DNA of 64,000 nucleotides from Leishmania infantum JPCM5 (GCF_000002875.2 NC_009419.2:602954-666953), one strand, 5' to 3'. Counted from the stretch's first letter, positions 10,673 to 21,695 are shown. Notes: a model not told the origin generated them from the sequence alone. Program-made: numbers and translations.

Positions 10673-11569
10673 TCTCAGCTGTTAAACTTGACGCTTGTTG
10701 TGTACACGCGTGCACATACATTGATCGACCTGGTGCACGCGTCTGTAAATGTGTGTGCTTGTGTGTGCCTGTACACGCGTGCATGCGTGATTGTACTACC
10801 AATGATCAAATACTCTATGCCTTCTCTTCTCGGATGCGCGATTAGATGTGCAGGAGGTTCTCTCTCCCCCATTCTCTCAGCTGGTGCACAGCATGGGACG
10901 CGACGCTGCGCTCTGCGTGATGGTCTTGATGAGTGTCTTCTCCGCGTTGTGTGCTTACCTCTTTTCGCCCTTTCGGGTTCCAGGCGCGTTTGGGCTGCAC
11001 CACGGCTGCTGTCACCTCTTCCCCCCTCTATGCAACCATCAATCCATCCCACCTCGCTTTACTTCACCTCCCCTTGCTCCTCTTCCGCGTGATCTCTTCG
11101 TGCCTTGCACGCACCTGTGCTTTGCCTCTTCGATGGTGCGGGGGCGTGTCTTGCCAGCCGTCGGGCCTCGTGTAGTTTTGATTTTTTATTTTTTGTACTT
11201 CCGCGCTCTCGCCGCACGCGCTGGAGCCATTCGAACTTTTGTTTCCACCCCTCTTCTTTTTTTTTGTGTGTCTCTCCCGGTCTGCGCCCCGTTTCTTGTG
11301 CGCAGCTTCCACGTCGCTCCTCCCCTCCCTTTCTCCCCCGAAAAAGGTGCTGTGCACCCAATCAGAAGGACATAGAACCCGCGCACGCGAACACACACAC
11401 ACACACACACAAACACATACGCACACGCGTGAGCATCGTTGCTCGCCGTGTCTCTCGCGTGCATCGCACACGATAGGTACGCAGGAAAATCGAAGCAGCT
11501 GTAGCACCCTGCCCACCCTCCTTATCTCACCTTCTCCCCTCCCCCTTCTCCAGCAAAGCATACAAAAGA
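10673..11569 (+). other. Intergenic region between the giant gene and the carrier-like gene
   Basis: About 900 bp with no supported gene. It contains GT-rich sequence just after the stop codon (10690-10800), pyrimidine-rich DNA (11000-11350) and a short (AC)n tract near 11393-11410. Expected content is the 3' UTR of the upstream gene and the 5' UTR of the downstream one. Confidence 0.7.
11510..11553 (+). promoter_or_regulatory. Candidate spliced-leader acceptor of the carrier-like gene
   Basis: A long, almost pure C/T tract ends in CCAG at 11550-11553, the first AG after the tract and only 16 nt before the ATG at 11570. This is the classical arrangement for a trypanosomatid trans-splice site and supports the chosen start codon. 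Confidence 0.6.
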
Positions 11570-12559
11570 ATGGCAATGCCAGATGCAGCGCCGGCGACGT
11601 CGCCGGCGCTCGTGATGACGGAGGCAGAACTGCGGAAGGCGCTGCAGCCGGCCCCTCTCCATAAAGTAAAGAACTTCTCTGGCGCGACCATCGCAGCCGA
11701 CTGCTCTACTGCGGTCGCCGTTGCCCTCACGGCGGCTATTCCGATCTCTATAATCGACTACAGTATAATGGCGCGGGTGGCCGGTGTTTCCCCGAGTAGC
11801 ACGCAGGAGCTCTTCAAGGGTGTCACGACGGTGCTCTTCCGCCCTCACAAGTTTTTCTTCCCATGCGCGGAGAACAAGTGCAGCCTGGTGTACCGCGTTT
11901 GCGCCACAACGTACGGCTTTACGTACATAGGCTCCAACCTCGCAAAGAGCTACTGCGAATCGCACGGTATGGAGAAGGATGCAAATCTGGCCGCAGGCAT
12001 TGTGAGTGGTGTGATGAACACTGTCTTCACAATTTGGAAAGATAGCATCATCTTGCGCGCTCTGCCACCGGTCAATCCGAAAGACCTGTCCAGCGCGAAG
12101 AAGCCAGTGCCGTTCTTGACGCGCGCCCTTTTCTGCGGGCGTGACACGCTTACGTGCGTGGCCGCCTTCACGTTCGTGCCCATTGTCGCGTCGTGGATCT
12201 CGGGCTACGCGTACCACCAGAAGCGGCTGCCGCAGGCCTCAGACGCAATTCTTCCCGAAAACGAGGGAAAGGTGCGCCTGCCCATTTCATGCGTCGACAC
12301 AGCGCAGATGTTGACGCCGGCGCTTCTGCAGTTCGTGACGACGCTCATGCACATCACAGCTATTCGATACCGTCAGATGTACCCGCACTTTTCGCTGAAA
12401 GATCTGTCCGACAGCATGCGGAGCACGTACATCTCCTCGACGCTTCTGCGCATCTGTCGTATTATGCCAGCCTTTGGCATCGGTGGTATCATGAATCGCG
12501 AACTGCGCTCCTCGTTGCTGGACAAAGCAGACCCCCTCGAGCGGCCGACCGTGGCGTAA
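11570..12559 (+). CDS. Putative divergent mitochondrial carrier (SLC25)-like multi-pass membrane protein
   Basis: 329 residues, the usual size of a mitochondrial carrier (about 300). It has several hydrophobic stretches: residues about 40-65 (with a 'PISIIDY' element resembling the P-x-[DE] carrier signature), about 100-125, 140-165, 185-215 and 250-275. A basic/aromatic 'RPHKFFFP' motif follows the first segment. The canonical three PX[DE]XX[KR] signatures are not all present, so this is a divergent member or a look-alike. The chosen ATG is the first after a strong trans-splice signal; a second ATG two codons on (11576) is equally possible. If it is a carrier it would sit in the mitochondrial inner membrane; the substrate cannot be inferred. 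The reading frame is secure, the family assignment moderate. Confidence 0.85.
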   Translation: MAMPDAAPATSPALVMTEAELRKALQPAPLHKVKNFSGATIAADCSTAVAVALTAAIPISIIDYSIMARVAGVSPSSTQELFKGVTTVLFRPHKFFFPCAENKCSLVYRVCATTYGFTYIGSNLAKSYCESHGMEKDANLAAGIVSGVMNTVFTIWKDSIILRALPPVNPKDLSSAKKPVPFLTRALFCGRDTLTCVAAFTFVPIVASWISGYAYHQKRLPQASDAILPENEGKVRLPISCVDTAQMLTPALLQFVTTLMHITAIRYRQMYPHFSLKDLSDSMRSTYISSTLLRICRIMPAFGIGGIMNRELRSSLLDKADPLERPTVA

Positions 12560-12590
12560 ATCTTTTCGAGGACGTGCGAGCAAAGGGGCG

Positions 12591-12620
<30 letters not shown>
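12591..12620 (+). repeat. (TGTC)n microsatellite
   Basis: About seven and a half uninterrupted copies of the TGTC tetranucleotide, about 30 bp after the stop codon of the carrier-like gene, so in its 3' UTR. Likely length-polymorphic. Confidence 0.9.
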
Positions 12621-12621
<1 letters not shown>

Positions 12622-13440
12622 GTGTGCATGCGTATGCATATGCGGGTGCCTGTTGGTCTTCGCGTGCGCTTCAGTGAAATGCAGTCGAAGCGTTTTTCCT
12701 CCACCTTTTTTTCCTGCGTGCGCCTCGTCGAGTCTGCGCGCGATTCCTTACCGCTCACATTATATGCTGAAGAGCATTTTACTCCCATCTATTCTCTCTG
12801 GTGCTTCCCCTCCGGCACGCAAGCGTGTACAGGTCTGTGTGCGGCCTGTGGAAGCTGTAGCGACGCTCGCGGACGATGGACAGATTATCATTAAGTGAGG
12901 GAGGCTCGCGAGGATGGAGCGCTGCGTGTGGAATGAAGACGCGATGAAACGAAACCGAGGTCGATGGTCGCAGCCGATGATGGCAAGGCGGGAGTTGTTG
13001 GCGCAGTGGGAGGGGGGGGCGATACCCTCGCGCACACAATTAAGTGGAGTAGCACCGCCCTCGTCAGCCATCTCGGCGGCAGGTCTCTTCTTCATGCTTC
13101 TGCGGACTCCCTAAGTCTCTTCACCGTCCCTCTCTGTACGTTCTCACTGCTGTTTTTCTCCTCCACGGCCACGCCCACGCCCCCTCCTCTCTGTGTGTAT
13201 GCGTGAGGAGGGGAGAGGGGCAGTATGTGATGAGGACATCTCCAGCTAACGTTTTTCGCTCCCTCCTTTCCTCTCGTGTGCGTGTTGCCGTTGCTTGTGT
13301 GTGTTTCGTGTCTCGTCGTTTGCAAGTATTTGTTTTGGTTGATGCTGTGCTATCATGTCTCGTGCCACTTTTTATCTCCCGTTTCCTTGTTTTTTTTTTG
13401 TCTCGAGACTTCGCAGCTCGTGGTGGTGTTGGGGGGGGTA

Positions 13441-13541
13441 NNNNNNNNNNNNNNNNNNNNNNNNNNNNNNNNNNNNNNNNNNNNNNNNNNNNNNNNNNNN
13501 NNNNNNNNNNNNNNNNNNNNNNNNNNNNNNNNNNNNNNNNN
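13441..13541. other. Assembly gap (101 N)
   Basis: A run of 101 N, immediately preceded by a G homopolymer. The true length is unknown; reads probably broke in the G-rich low-complexity DNA. Confidence 0.99.
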
Positions 13542-14056
13542 AAGGAAGGAGAGTGGGCGGGGTGGCAGCGGCGACGGTGAAGGTGACTTCTGCACGGTGA
13601 TAACGCGCTGATGTGGATGTTTACTTTGATCGCATCTTTTTCTTCTGCCGAATCCGCTTTTCCCTTTTCCCCTTCTAGCCACACGCCTCCCCCCGTCCTC
13701 CTCGTGCCATCCCCTTCTCAACGGTCTGCCATTTCTCCGCATCCTTTTCGCCGTTTTTCTTCCTTCTCTGCATCTACCCACTGCCATTTCCCTTGAAAAG
13801 CGCACAGACGTTCATGTTGAGTCACAGACAACCACACACACACACACACACCTATACACGCCTGCTCTTTGTCTCCTGTGCTTCGACGCGCGCATCCCGA
13901 CAACGCCCGGCGTCTTGTGCCGTCTTCCACCTTCCCTCTCCACCCGTTGCATGTCTGCACTTCGTCTTGCCACACCCGCTTTGTCTCGCCATGCCATCGC
14001 ATCCACCGACCCCCTTTTTCCCGTGTCTTTCCCTTTCAACTCCCCTTTACGTGGAC

Positions 14057-14510
14057 CCCTGATGGCATGGGGGGGGGACGCCTCCCAGCGCGTGGTACGC
14101 GTCAGAGTCCAGCAACCCCACTCTCCGCGGGGAAGCCAAGCAGCCCCCTCCCCTTCCCTCTCTCCCTCCCTATCCCCTGCCAAATGCTGAGCCGCGTCTG
14201 GTGGTGACAGGGTCAGGTTGTGGATGGCGTTGCATCGGTGCGACCCAAGCGTATCGCAGCTGGCCCCTCGCTGCCCACTGGTGCGGGTAACCTGTGCGCC
14301 ACCCCGAGGGGGATGCACCACGTGGCGACTGCCATGGTGGGAGCGGCGGTGAGGCGGCCTGCGGGGCGGGTGATTTGGTGGAGTTGGAGGCGGGGGAGGG
14401 GGGGGCTCTGCTCAGGTGGCCGGCTCGGCGCAGTTGCTGCAACGCGTGTGTGCCCACGGCTGCCTCGCACCACGCGATGGGGGCCCGGCGCCGGGACCGG
14501 GCAGCGTGGA
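14057..14510 (+). repeat. Dispersed ~450-bp GC-rich repeat, copy A
   Basis: Nearly identical, in reverse complement, to 19960-20413 and 26340-26803. In this orientation it begins CCTGATGGCATGGGGG and ends near GCCGGGACCGGGCAGCGTGG. It contains no conserved reading frame and no poly-A tail. Near the right end there is a hairpin: CACCACGC at 14468-14475 faces GCGTGG at 14504-14509 around the palindrome CCCGGCGCCGGG. It could be a SIDER-type degenerate retroposon or another non-autonomous element; I cannot assign it to a named family from sequence alone. Confidence 0.9.
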
Positions 14511-16322
14511 GCCGGGCTTATGTTGAATGACGGCACGAAGACGTTGAACAAAACATTAATTTTCCGAAGAGCGCGCGTGCCTTGTGTGCGTTGTAGGCGT
14601 TTCTCGAGGCGGCGTTCTCCTTTTTTTTCTTCTGTGCGTGCATGCCCTGTGTATGCGCGCCTTTTTCTCTTTCTCTTGGATAAGTGCTGAGCGTGGACGA
14701 ATCTGTCCCTTACACCTCGTGTGGATATGCGTGTCTGTGCGATGAGTGAGGATGGACGTGGTGCGGCTGTGCACTCAGGTGAGGGAAGGCAAGATGGGTC
14801 ATGAGTGTGTTTAGGGTTCAAGTAGGAGCAGGCGGGTTAGGAGAGAGGGCGTTGAGGTTGCTGAAGAGCGAAAGTGCCAAATCACGGGGACTCGCCTCGG
14901 TATCATGGACACGGTAGGAAAAACGGCAACGTATGAGTTTTGCTTACAGGACTCAGGCCCTCTTCAGGAGGTGGTGGGGGGAGGCGGCAGCAGCGCCACA
15001 GGTGTTGAAGCACAATAAAGAAGCATGCAGTATTAAAGGAGCATCAAGGCGCACGGGATACATGCACAGCAAAACAAGAAAACTGAATAAAAACGAAAAC
15101 GCCAAGAACAGAAAGAAAAAAGAGAGAAAGGAGGTGAAAGGGGGGGGGGAGAAGAGAAGGAAGGAGAGGAGGAGGAGGAGGAGGGGGGGGTACTCGTTTT
15201 TGTTTGCTTGCTTTATTAGTATCATTTTTATTTGGCTAAACATCCGCTCCTGCACACCACGCATCATTGCCTTTTCGCCCGCTTTCTCCATCTCCCTCCC
15301 TCCCTCCACCCCCCACTCGACACCTGCAGCAGGATTGCTCCTCCTTTTTTTAAATTATCGTTTTCTTTTGTATCGCAGAAACCCGCAGCAGCGCGACCAA
15401 GGCACGGCTCACTTGAAAGCATTTAAGAACACAAGAGTCGAAGGCTGCGACTCACACGCAGTCCACATGTACCAGTCCGGCCCATACAGTGATCGCATGT
15501 AGCCGGCCCTCCTCCCCCTCCTTCTTCCAGCCATCTGACAACACAAGCACGTACGCGCAGAACCTTGCTGTGTGCCTCGCAAGTTAATGTTATTGCCTCC
15601 TTTTTCTGCTGTGTGGGGATGCGGTGAGATGGGGGAGGTGGCGGCGGGGCGAAATGGAAAAGCGATGAGCGGACGGTGTGCGGTCCTCTCGCGCCTGCGC
15701 ATCGCATTTTGTCACTGGCGATTCCGTTTCTCCCCTTAATCTGGCTTCCATACTGGTGAAGCGAAAGAGGCTATGGGACTACACATACATCTCCTCCACT
15801 TTCTTGTCTCTCCTTCCGAGCATTTTTTTACGCACAAACATGCTCGCGCACTGACAACACACATCTTGCGCCCCGCACATACCAGCCGCTCTCCTTTTCA
15901 TGGCTTCCACTCTCCTTAGTGTTTTTTTTCTTTCGCATACGTAATCGACGCCTATCATTCCGTTCTGCCGTAAACTGCATCATATCCACCATCATCGCGA
16001 AGAAAAGGGGAGTATAAACAAGGAAACACCACCTGTAGCAGCGCATCGTAACAGGTGGAGTTGCTGTGCACTGTCGATCACGGTTCTGAAAGAAAGCATA
16101 CACCGACACCGACACCCACACGGACGCTGCTGTACAAGTGTTTAGCAGAACTGTATCAGCTGCTGTTGAGTTTCTCTTTTTCTTCGTCTCCTTTACTTCC
16201 CTGCCGTCATCTTTTCGTTGTTTTCTCCGCCCTTTTTGGTACCCTCCCTGCCTTTTTTAAACCGACCACCGCCTGCGGCACAGTTCAAAGAAAGCGAGAA
16301 GCACACTGCCGCACCGTTTGTG

Positions 16323-16324
<2 letters not shown>

Positions 16325-16357
<33 letters not shown>
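16325..16357. repeat. (AC)16 microsatellite
   Basis: An uninterrupted AC dinucleotide run upstream of the choline kinase gene; likely polymorphic. Confidence 0.9.
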
Positions 16358-16358
<1 letters not shown>

Positions 16359-16440
16359 TTTTACCATTGCAAGTGCCGATCCATTCGCTCGTTCACTGGA
16401 ATACGGCCACCTGCACCCCACAACTCCCCAACATCGCAGC

Positions 16441-16486
16441 TGTCTTTTCTTCTGTTCTCGATTCTGAATTCTTTCTACTTTCTCAG
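16441..16486 (+). promoter_or_regulatory. Candidate spliced-leader acceptor of choline kinase
   Basis: A T/C-rich stretch ends in TTTCTCAG with the AG at 16485-16486. I found no ATG between this AG and the proposed start at 16724. A second possible acceptor is the CCCAG at 16674-16678 after another C-rich tract, 46 nt before the start. Confidence 0.45.
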
Positions 16487-16723
16487 GAGGAAAAGCACTG
16501 AAGGATCTGCACTGCCATCTGCTCCACCCGTTTCTGTGCGTGTGTGCGAGCGCGGGGAACTCAATTCGGGCATTATCTTCAACCCCCTCGTTTTCGCACT
16601 CGGTGGTCTCATTGCCTCCTTCTCTGCGTCACCCTGCAGTCGCTACCACTCTCGGCCCTCCCCCTCCTCGCCGCCCAGCACCCAACGTGTGTTAGGCACT
16701 CACGCGTGCAAACAAAGGGTGCA

Positions 16724-18730
16724 ATGATGAGTGTGGACAATTCCGAAAATGCGTTCCGCAATGTTAACATGCGCGACCTGATCACGCGCGCGGGGCACGA
16801 GCCGCCGCGCTCTGCTCTGTACGAGTACGTCAAGTCGCTCAAGAGCGAGAACTCTCAGAGCACCCCTCTGTCGCTGGCGTCCGACGACTCGTGGGACTCC
16901 ACCACACACTCCACGTACAACAGCATGGCGGACAACTTGTCGGAGTTGGGCGGCGTTACGGAGGACGCCGAGACGCGCGACTTGATTTACAAGCTGTGTC
17001 ACTCGCTGCACAAGAAGGCAGTGCAAAGGATCGAAGGTTCCCGGCAGCATCGCCAGAGGTCGGTGGAGGTGAACGTGGAGCATGAGAAGAACATGTCACA
17101 TATCGGGGACTGGATGCCGCTGCTGCACCTCTTCGACCCGCAGACGTTCTACGCGGTGCGAGGCACCCCCATGACGCTTGCCGCCACTGCTGAGCGTCCG
17201 TTCAGCCTTAACGTGGCAGAAAACCCGAAGGAGGCTTCGCAGCTGCTTTTGGGCGAGCTGGACGTCGAGAAGCTGTCGGGCGGCAACAGCAACCACGTGT
17301 ACCGCCTAGCACACCCCGACTTCCCCGGAAAGACGGTGCTGCTGCGCGTGTATGGCAGTGGTGACAGCGAGGCGATTGATCGATTCCGCGACGTGATGGC
17401 GATGCGCGAGATGAGCCGGGCGAGGCTGAGCCCGGCCGTTCTGCACTCCTTCAAGTGGGGCCGTGTCGAGGAGTTCATGGAAGGCGTCGCGACGTGCTCG
17501 ACGGATATGCTGCTTCGCAGCCCGACCCTGCTGGCGGAGGTGTGGTTGCTGGTACACAAGATGCACAGCCTGCCGTACGCCTCCTTTCTCCCGCAGAATG
17601 TCAACAACGAGAAGATCCGCCACTTACTGCACCCGGCTCTCGCACACTGCGAATACGCCACCCCTGAAGAATACTGCGACGTCTTATCGAAGCGCCTGAA
17701 GAAAGTGGTCCTGACGAAAAAGAGCGACTACTACCTTGACAACACGAGCCAGAAGCTGATGGAAGACGCGTGCCCGTCCTCCTTCGAGCGCACATGCTTC
17801 CGCTTCCTGCGGCTCACCAGCAACCTCATTCTGGAGTCCTACCGCGCCTCCTTCATGTCCTTCATTAGTGCCGAGGTGATGCTGCTGCGCGAGCTCCTCA
17901 TGAAGCGAGCGGTGCCACTCGTCTTCTCGCACAACGACTTGAACCCGGGCAACATCCTCCTGGCGTGGCGCAAGGTGCCAAAGGAGATGCGCCGGCAGGT
18001 TGCCAACGACGAGGATGAAGAGGACGAGGTGATGCCGGTGACCTCTGACCAGTCCACGGCCTTCAGTCGCAAGTTCCTGTCCAAGAAGGGCCATCACCGA
18101 AACCTCGTGGACATGAAGGGCATCATCTTCATTGACTTCGAATACACGGACGTGAACTACCGCTGCTTCGATCTTGGCAACACGATCTGCGAGCTCGACT
18201 ACGACTACACCCGCGGCACCGCCGAGGGTGAGCCTGGCTTCATCAAGTACCACTACACTTTTCCCCCGGAGGAGTACAGGGAGCAGTGGAAGGGACACCC
18301 AATGACGTACCCGCGTTGCCAGGAGCTCATTTACACCACATGGCAGAAGAACGAACAGCATCGCCAGCGACACGGCGGCGAGGCACCGCCAGCGCCGGCG
18401 CCGTCGGAGATGCATCTCGGGCATATCTGCTTGAAAGGGCTTCAGGCGTACTTCGCGGCCGCGGCACCCGCCGGCACCGCTCGTGACGCCGCTACCCCGA
18501 TCACCCGTGACGAGCTCACGGAGGTGTTTATTGGCACTATGTGCTCGCACCTGAGCTGGTCGCTGTGGTCCTTGGTGATGTGCGCCAATCCTGACGTTTG
18601 CACCAACAACGCTAACGATGACCTCTTCGCCAAAGGGAGTAGCGGGCTCGACTACATCTACTACGGCAACTGCCGCTTGCAGGAGTACGTGGCGCTGAAA
18701 CAATGGATGCGAGACAAGCAGCTTATATGA
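16724..18730 (+). CDS. Choline/ethanolamine kinase
   Basis: Catalyses ATP-dependent phosphorylation of choline and/or ethanolamine, the first step of the CDP-choline/CDP-ethanolamine (Kennedy) pathway, in the cytosol. The 668-residue protein starts at the first ATG; the frame is open further upstream but only with non-ATG codons. Hallmarks in order are the glycine-rich loop 'GGNSN' (186-190), the Brenner motif 'HNDLNPGN' with catalytic Asp405, and the choline-kinase motif 'IDFEY' with Asp471, followed by a conserved 'FDLGN' element. Family members are usually about 350-450 residues. This one has an N-terminal extension of about 150 residues and an acidic 'NDEDEEDE' insert of about 50 residues between the two catalytic motifs. 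It is the last + strand gene before the convergent region. Choline versus ethanolamine preference cannot be told. Confidence 0.93.
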   Translation: MMSVDNSENAFRNVNMRDLITRAGHEPPRSALYEYVKSLKSENSQSTPLSLASDDSWDSTTHSTYNSMADNLSELGGVTEDAETRDLIYKLCHSLHKKAVQRIEGSRQHRQRSVEVNVEHEKNMSHIGDWMPLLHLFDPQTFYAVRGTPMTLAATAERPFSLNVAENPKEASQLLLGELDVEKLSGGNSNHVYRLAHPDFPGKTVLLRVYGSGDSEAIDRFRDVMAMREMSRARLSPAVLHSFKWGRVEEFMEGVATCSTDMLLRSPTLLAEVWLLVHKMHSLPYASFLPQNVNNEKIRHLLHPALAHCEYATPEEYCDVLSKRLKKVVLTKKSDYYLDNTSQKLMEDACPSSFERTCFRFLRLTSNLILESYRASFMSFISAEVMLLRELLMKRAVPLVFSHNDLNPGNILLAWRKVPKEMRRQVANDEDEEDEVMPVTSDQSTAFSRKFLSKKGHHRNLVDMKGIIFIDFEYTDVNYRCFDLGNTICELDYDYTRGTAEGEPGFIKYHYTFPPEEYREQWKGHPMTYPRCQELIYTTWQKNEQHRQRHGGEAPPAPAPSEMHLGHICLKGLQAYFAAAAPAGTARDAATPITRDELTEVFIGTMCSHLSWSLWSLVMCANPDVCTNNANDDLFAKGSSGLDYIYYGNCRLQEYVALKQWMRDKQLI

Positions 18731-19599
18731 GAGAGCACCCACGTACAGAGTTAAGGGTGCTACTTGTTTCCACCATACCTACCTCCTTTCTATTGATGTG
18801 TGTGCCTGCGCTCCATGCTTGCTTGTCTTTTCCACTTGCGGCCCCACCAGTGAGCACGCATCTTCCGTGGCCCTCTTTTTCTGACCCCCTCGCGTGTGGA
18901 AGAGAAGTTAGAGTGCAACGGTTCTTCCTCCCTTTATTTCAGCCTCTCTATCCCCATCGCCGATCTGTATGTGTATTTGTGGCACTCGGCCATCTCAACG
19001 CCTTTCGACTTGTTCTTTTTTGATCCCCTCGATTCCCCTCCCCTCCCCCCCCCACACACACACCTTCTCTCCCTCGTCGTTCGACTGCTGTTTTGTTTTC
19101 TCTGTTTTCATCTTTATATTGGGTGTGCTCCTCTTGCGCTGCTCGCCATGTATGTGTGTTCTTCCGACTTTTCTTCGGCTCCCCTCACGAAGTGAGGACG
19201 ATGGGGCGGCACGTGTGCGACGGAAACGTGAGGTGCATCATGTCTGTGTCTCTGGCTGTGTTCATTCTCGAGTAAAAAGGAGTAACGCAAAAAGCACTGA
19301 GACAACGCGGTGCCCAAAACATATGTTGAATAACTTTGGTGATGCATGCGCGCATTCAGTCGGGGGAGTTACTCGCTCATACGACGACAGTATCTGTCCT
19401 TTTTCCTCTCCTAACGCGTCTTCCAGCCTCTGCGCGTCGGAACAGGTGTGCGAGCACGTTTCCTCGACACACCAACCTGCCCACCACGCATGCACACAGC
19501 GACCGCAAGAAGGCTGTTCCTATCGCGGTAAGCCTCTGTTTTCTTTCTCGAGTTACTGAAATCGAAAGCGCGAGGGCGCCTGCACTGCTTTTCGAAGAA

Positions 19600-19955
19600 C
19601 AAGCACAAGCCCACTGGGGGCGCGCGGCGCTCCGCCGTGCCTGTCTTTCCATCGCCGCCCGCCATGCTTGCCGGCGCCGGTTTTGCCACCCCCCGCCCCC
19701 TCCAGGTGGTGGGCTCCTGCGCGCCTCTCCGCAACTTTTCCTTCGCCTCGTTGGTTCGCCTCGGCTGGTCGCCAGCTTCCCCTTCCGCTCGTTCCGCAAG
19801 GGCCGAGGCTGGTGGGGGTCCCTCGTGGGCCTCGCCGGTTCCCAAGGGGGCGCCCTCCCACGGCCCCTTTAGGGGGGGGCTGGCGCGGGGGGCCCTGCCC
19901 GCGGCGGGGACGCGCCGGGAAAACGCGCCCCCCCACGTTTTCGTTCTCGCGCGAT
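19600..19955. other. Very GC-rich block of unknown origin abutting repeat copy B
   Basis: About 350 bp whose composition (dense CCGC/GGGG runs) differs sharply from the pyrimidine-rich DNA to its left. It ends exactly where repeat copy B begins and is absent beside copies A and C. The reading frames through it have no recognisable protein features. It may be a second mobile or recombined segment. Confidence 0.5.
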
Positions 19956-19959
19956 CCCG

Positions 19960-20413
19960 ACACCACGCTACCCGGTCCCGGGGCCGGGCCCCCATCGCGT
20001 GGTGCGAGGCAGCCGTGGGCACACACGCGTTGCAGCAACTGCGCCGAGCCGGCCACCTGAGCAGAGCCCCCCCTCCCCCGCCTCCAACTCCACCAAATCA
20101 CCCGCCCCGCAGGCCGCCTCACCGCCGCTCCCACCATGGCAGTCGCCACGTGGTGCATCCCCCTCGGGGTGGCGCACAGGTTACCCGCACCAGTGGGCAG
20201 CGAGGGGCCAGCTGCGATACGCTTGGGTCGCACCGATGCAACGCCATCCACAACCTGACCCTGTCACCACCAGACGCGGCTCAGCATTTGGCAGGGGATA
20301 GGGAGGGAGAGAGGGAAGGGGAGGGGGCTGCTTGGCTTCCCCGCGGAGAGTGGGGTTGCTGGACTCTGACGCGTACCACGCGCTGGGAGGCGTTCCCCCC
20401 ATGCCATCAGGGC
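19960..20413 (-). repeat. Dispersed ~450-bp GC-rich repeat, copy B
   Basis: Inverted relative to copy A and direct relative to copy C; differences from C are a few substitutions and homopolymer indels. The left-end hairpin has perfect 8-bp arms, CACCACGC (19961-19968) and GCGTGGTG (19997-20004). The right end is CCATGCCATCAGG. It lies in the convergent region between choline kinase and arginase. Confidence 0.9.
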
Positions 20414-21695
20414 GGAGAAGTCGCTGAAGCGAGAGACCGACAAACTACTCACGTGGAGCACCGAAAAGCAAAACTGCACGTTCGATCTCAAATCATTATT
20501 GCCGCCTTAGAGCAGCTGTGGAGGCTGCCGTTGTTGTTGTTGGCTGCTCCATTCCTGCGCACTCATCCAATGGGTACGGGCCGCGCATGCTACTCAGTGT
20601 TCATTGCAGCCGCCGCCGCAGCGGGGCCCAGCGGCACGCCGTACTCTACACGGGGGCCGTGCGTATCAACCGACTTGCTTGTCGACGCGGCGCGTACCCG
20701 GGCTAACACAAGGTAAAGGAAAAGAGGGCGTTACCGCGACAGCGCAGTGCGGTATGTATATGTGTGTGTGTGCGTGTGCATGTGTAGAAACGATGGTGCA
20801 CCGCAGATATCCGAGCCACCACCAGACAAACGAGAGAGGGAAAAGGTTGTGGGCGCTTGGGGCATTGAGTGAAAGGTAGACGCGAGTGGGGACCGAGGAG
20901 ACTCGATGAGGGGTACTCGACAATGCTCAGCTGTCGTGGTGCTTCTCTCAGATCCGTCACGCACGCACACCCGCACAATCGTACTGACCGCATTCCGCAG
21001 TGGAGCGGTGGCCATCAAACCTGACTTCAACATAAGGGCAGACGAAGATTTGCTGAGGGAAGCATTTGCTGTCTTGATTTTTCTCAGACATCTTGGTCCA
21101 CTTTTGGCTTGGCTTGGCGCATGTCAAGACCGGCAACGACTAGACGCATATACGCCATTTCGTGTGCTTACACACACGCGCAGCGAAAATGCATAAGCTT
21201 TGCAGACGCGTGCTCGCTGCGTTGGCCACCTGAGGCACTCGCGTGCGCGTGCGTTTCCGACGACGACATCACGAAAGAGAGGACGTGGTGGAGAGGGGGG
21301 CTGAAGGCAGTTGCATCCCCTGCCCCCCTTCCCCACGTTCTCCGCTACGCTTTACATCATCATTGCTGCCGGTTCGTCGCATCATGCTCTGTGCACTCCC
21401 CAAAAGACAAACATGTCCGTTTTTATTATTATTATTCCGTTAGTTCCGTCGGGTGGTGGTTAGACCTACGCATCCCCCATCAACGAACAACTATCGGTAA
21501 TGAAAAAAAAAAAACATATATACAGAGAGGGTGGGCGAAAGCGAGAGCGAGACAGGCAGACAGCCAGGCGGGCAAACACATACCCCCTACAAAAAAAGAA
21601 AAAGCGCCAAGAAAGAGGAGGAGCGAAACACTGGGCCAGAGAACGACGCAAGAGAGGAAGGAGGAAAACAAAAGAGTATGAATGGAAAACTTTAG

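Larger units (their letters stand above)
12560..16723 (+). other. 4.1-kb intergenic region with a gap, a repeat copy and microsatellites
   Basis: No supported gene. It holds a (TGTC)n tract right after the carrier-like gene, a 101-base N gap, one copy of a dispersed 450-bp repeat (14057-14510), purine-rich runs near 15120-15190 and a (CA)16 tract near 16325. The ORFs here are short and low-complexity. Because of the gap, a small gene could be missing around 13.4-13.6 kb. Confidence 0.6.

Noticed and set aside
14213..14821. Open frames through the 450-bp repeats (also 19553-20716 and 26101-26683)
   Set aside because: Different frames are open in different copies, composition is GC-driven, and no frame is preserved by the sequence differences; they are by-products of GC-rich repeat DNA.
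14933..15502. 189-codon + strand frame in the carrier-kinase interval
   Set aside because: Lys/Arg homopolymers from purine runs and no protein features; low-complexity intergenic DNA.
16544..16723. Upstream extension of the choline kinase frame
   Set aside because: It begins with GTG and has no ATG before 16724; pyrimidine-rich UTR composition.
17684..18742. 352-codon - strand frame opposite choline kinase
   Set aside because: Antisense shadow of a gene whose catalytic motifs are clearly on the + strand.
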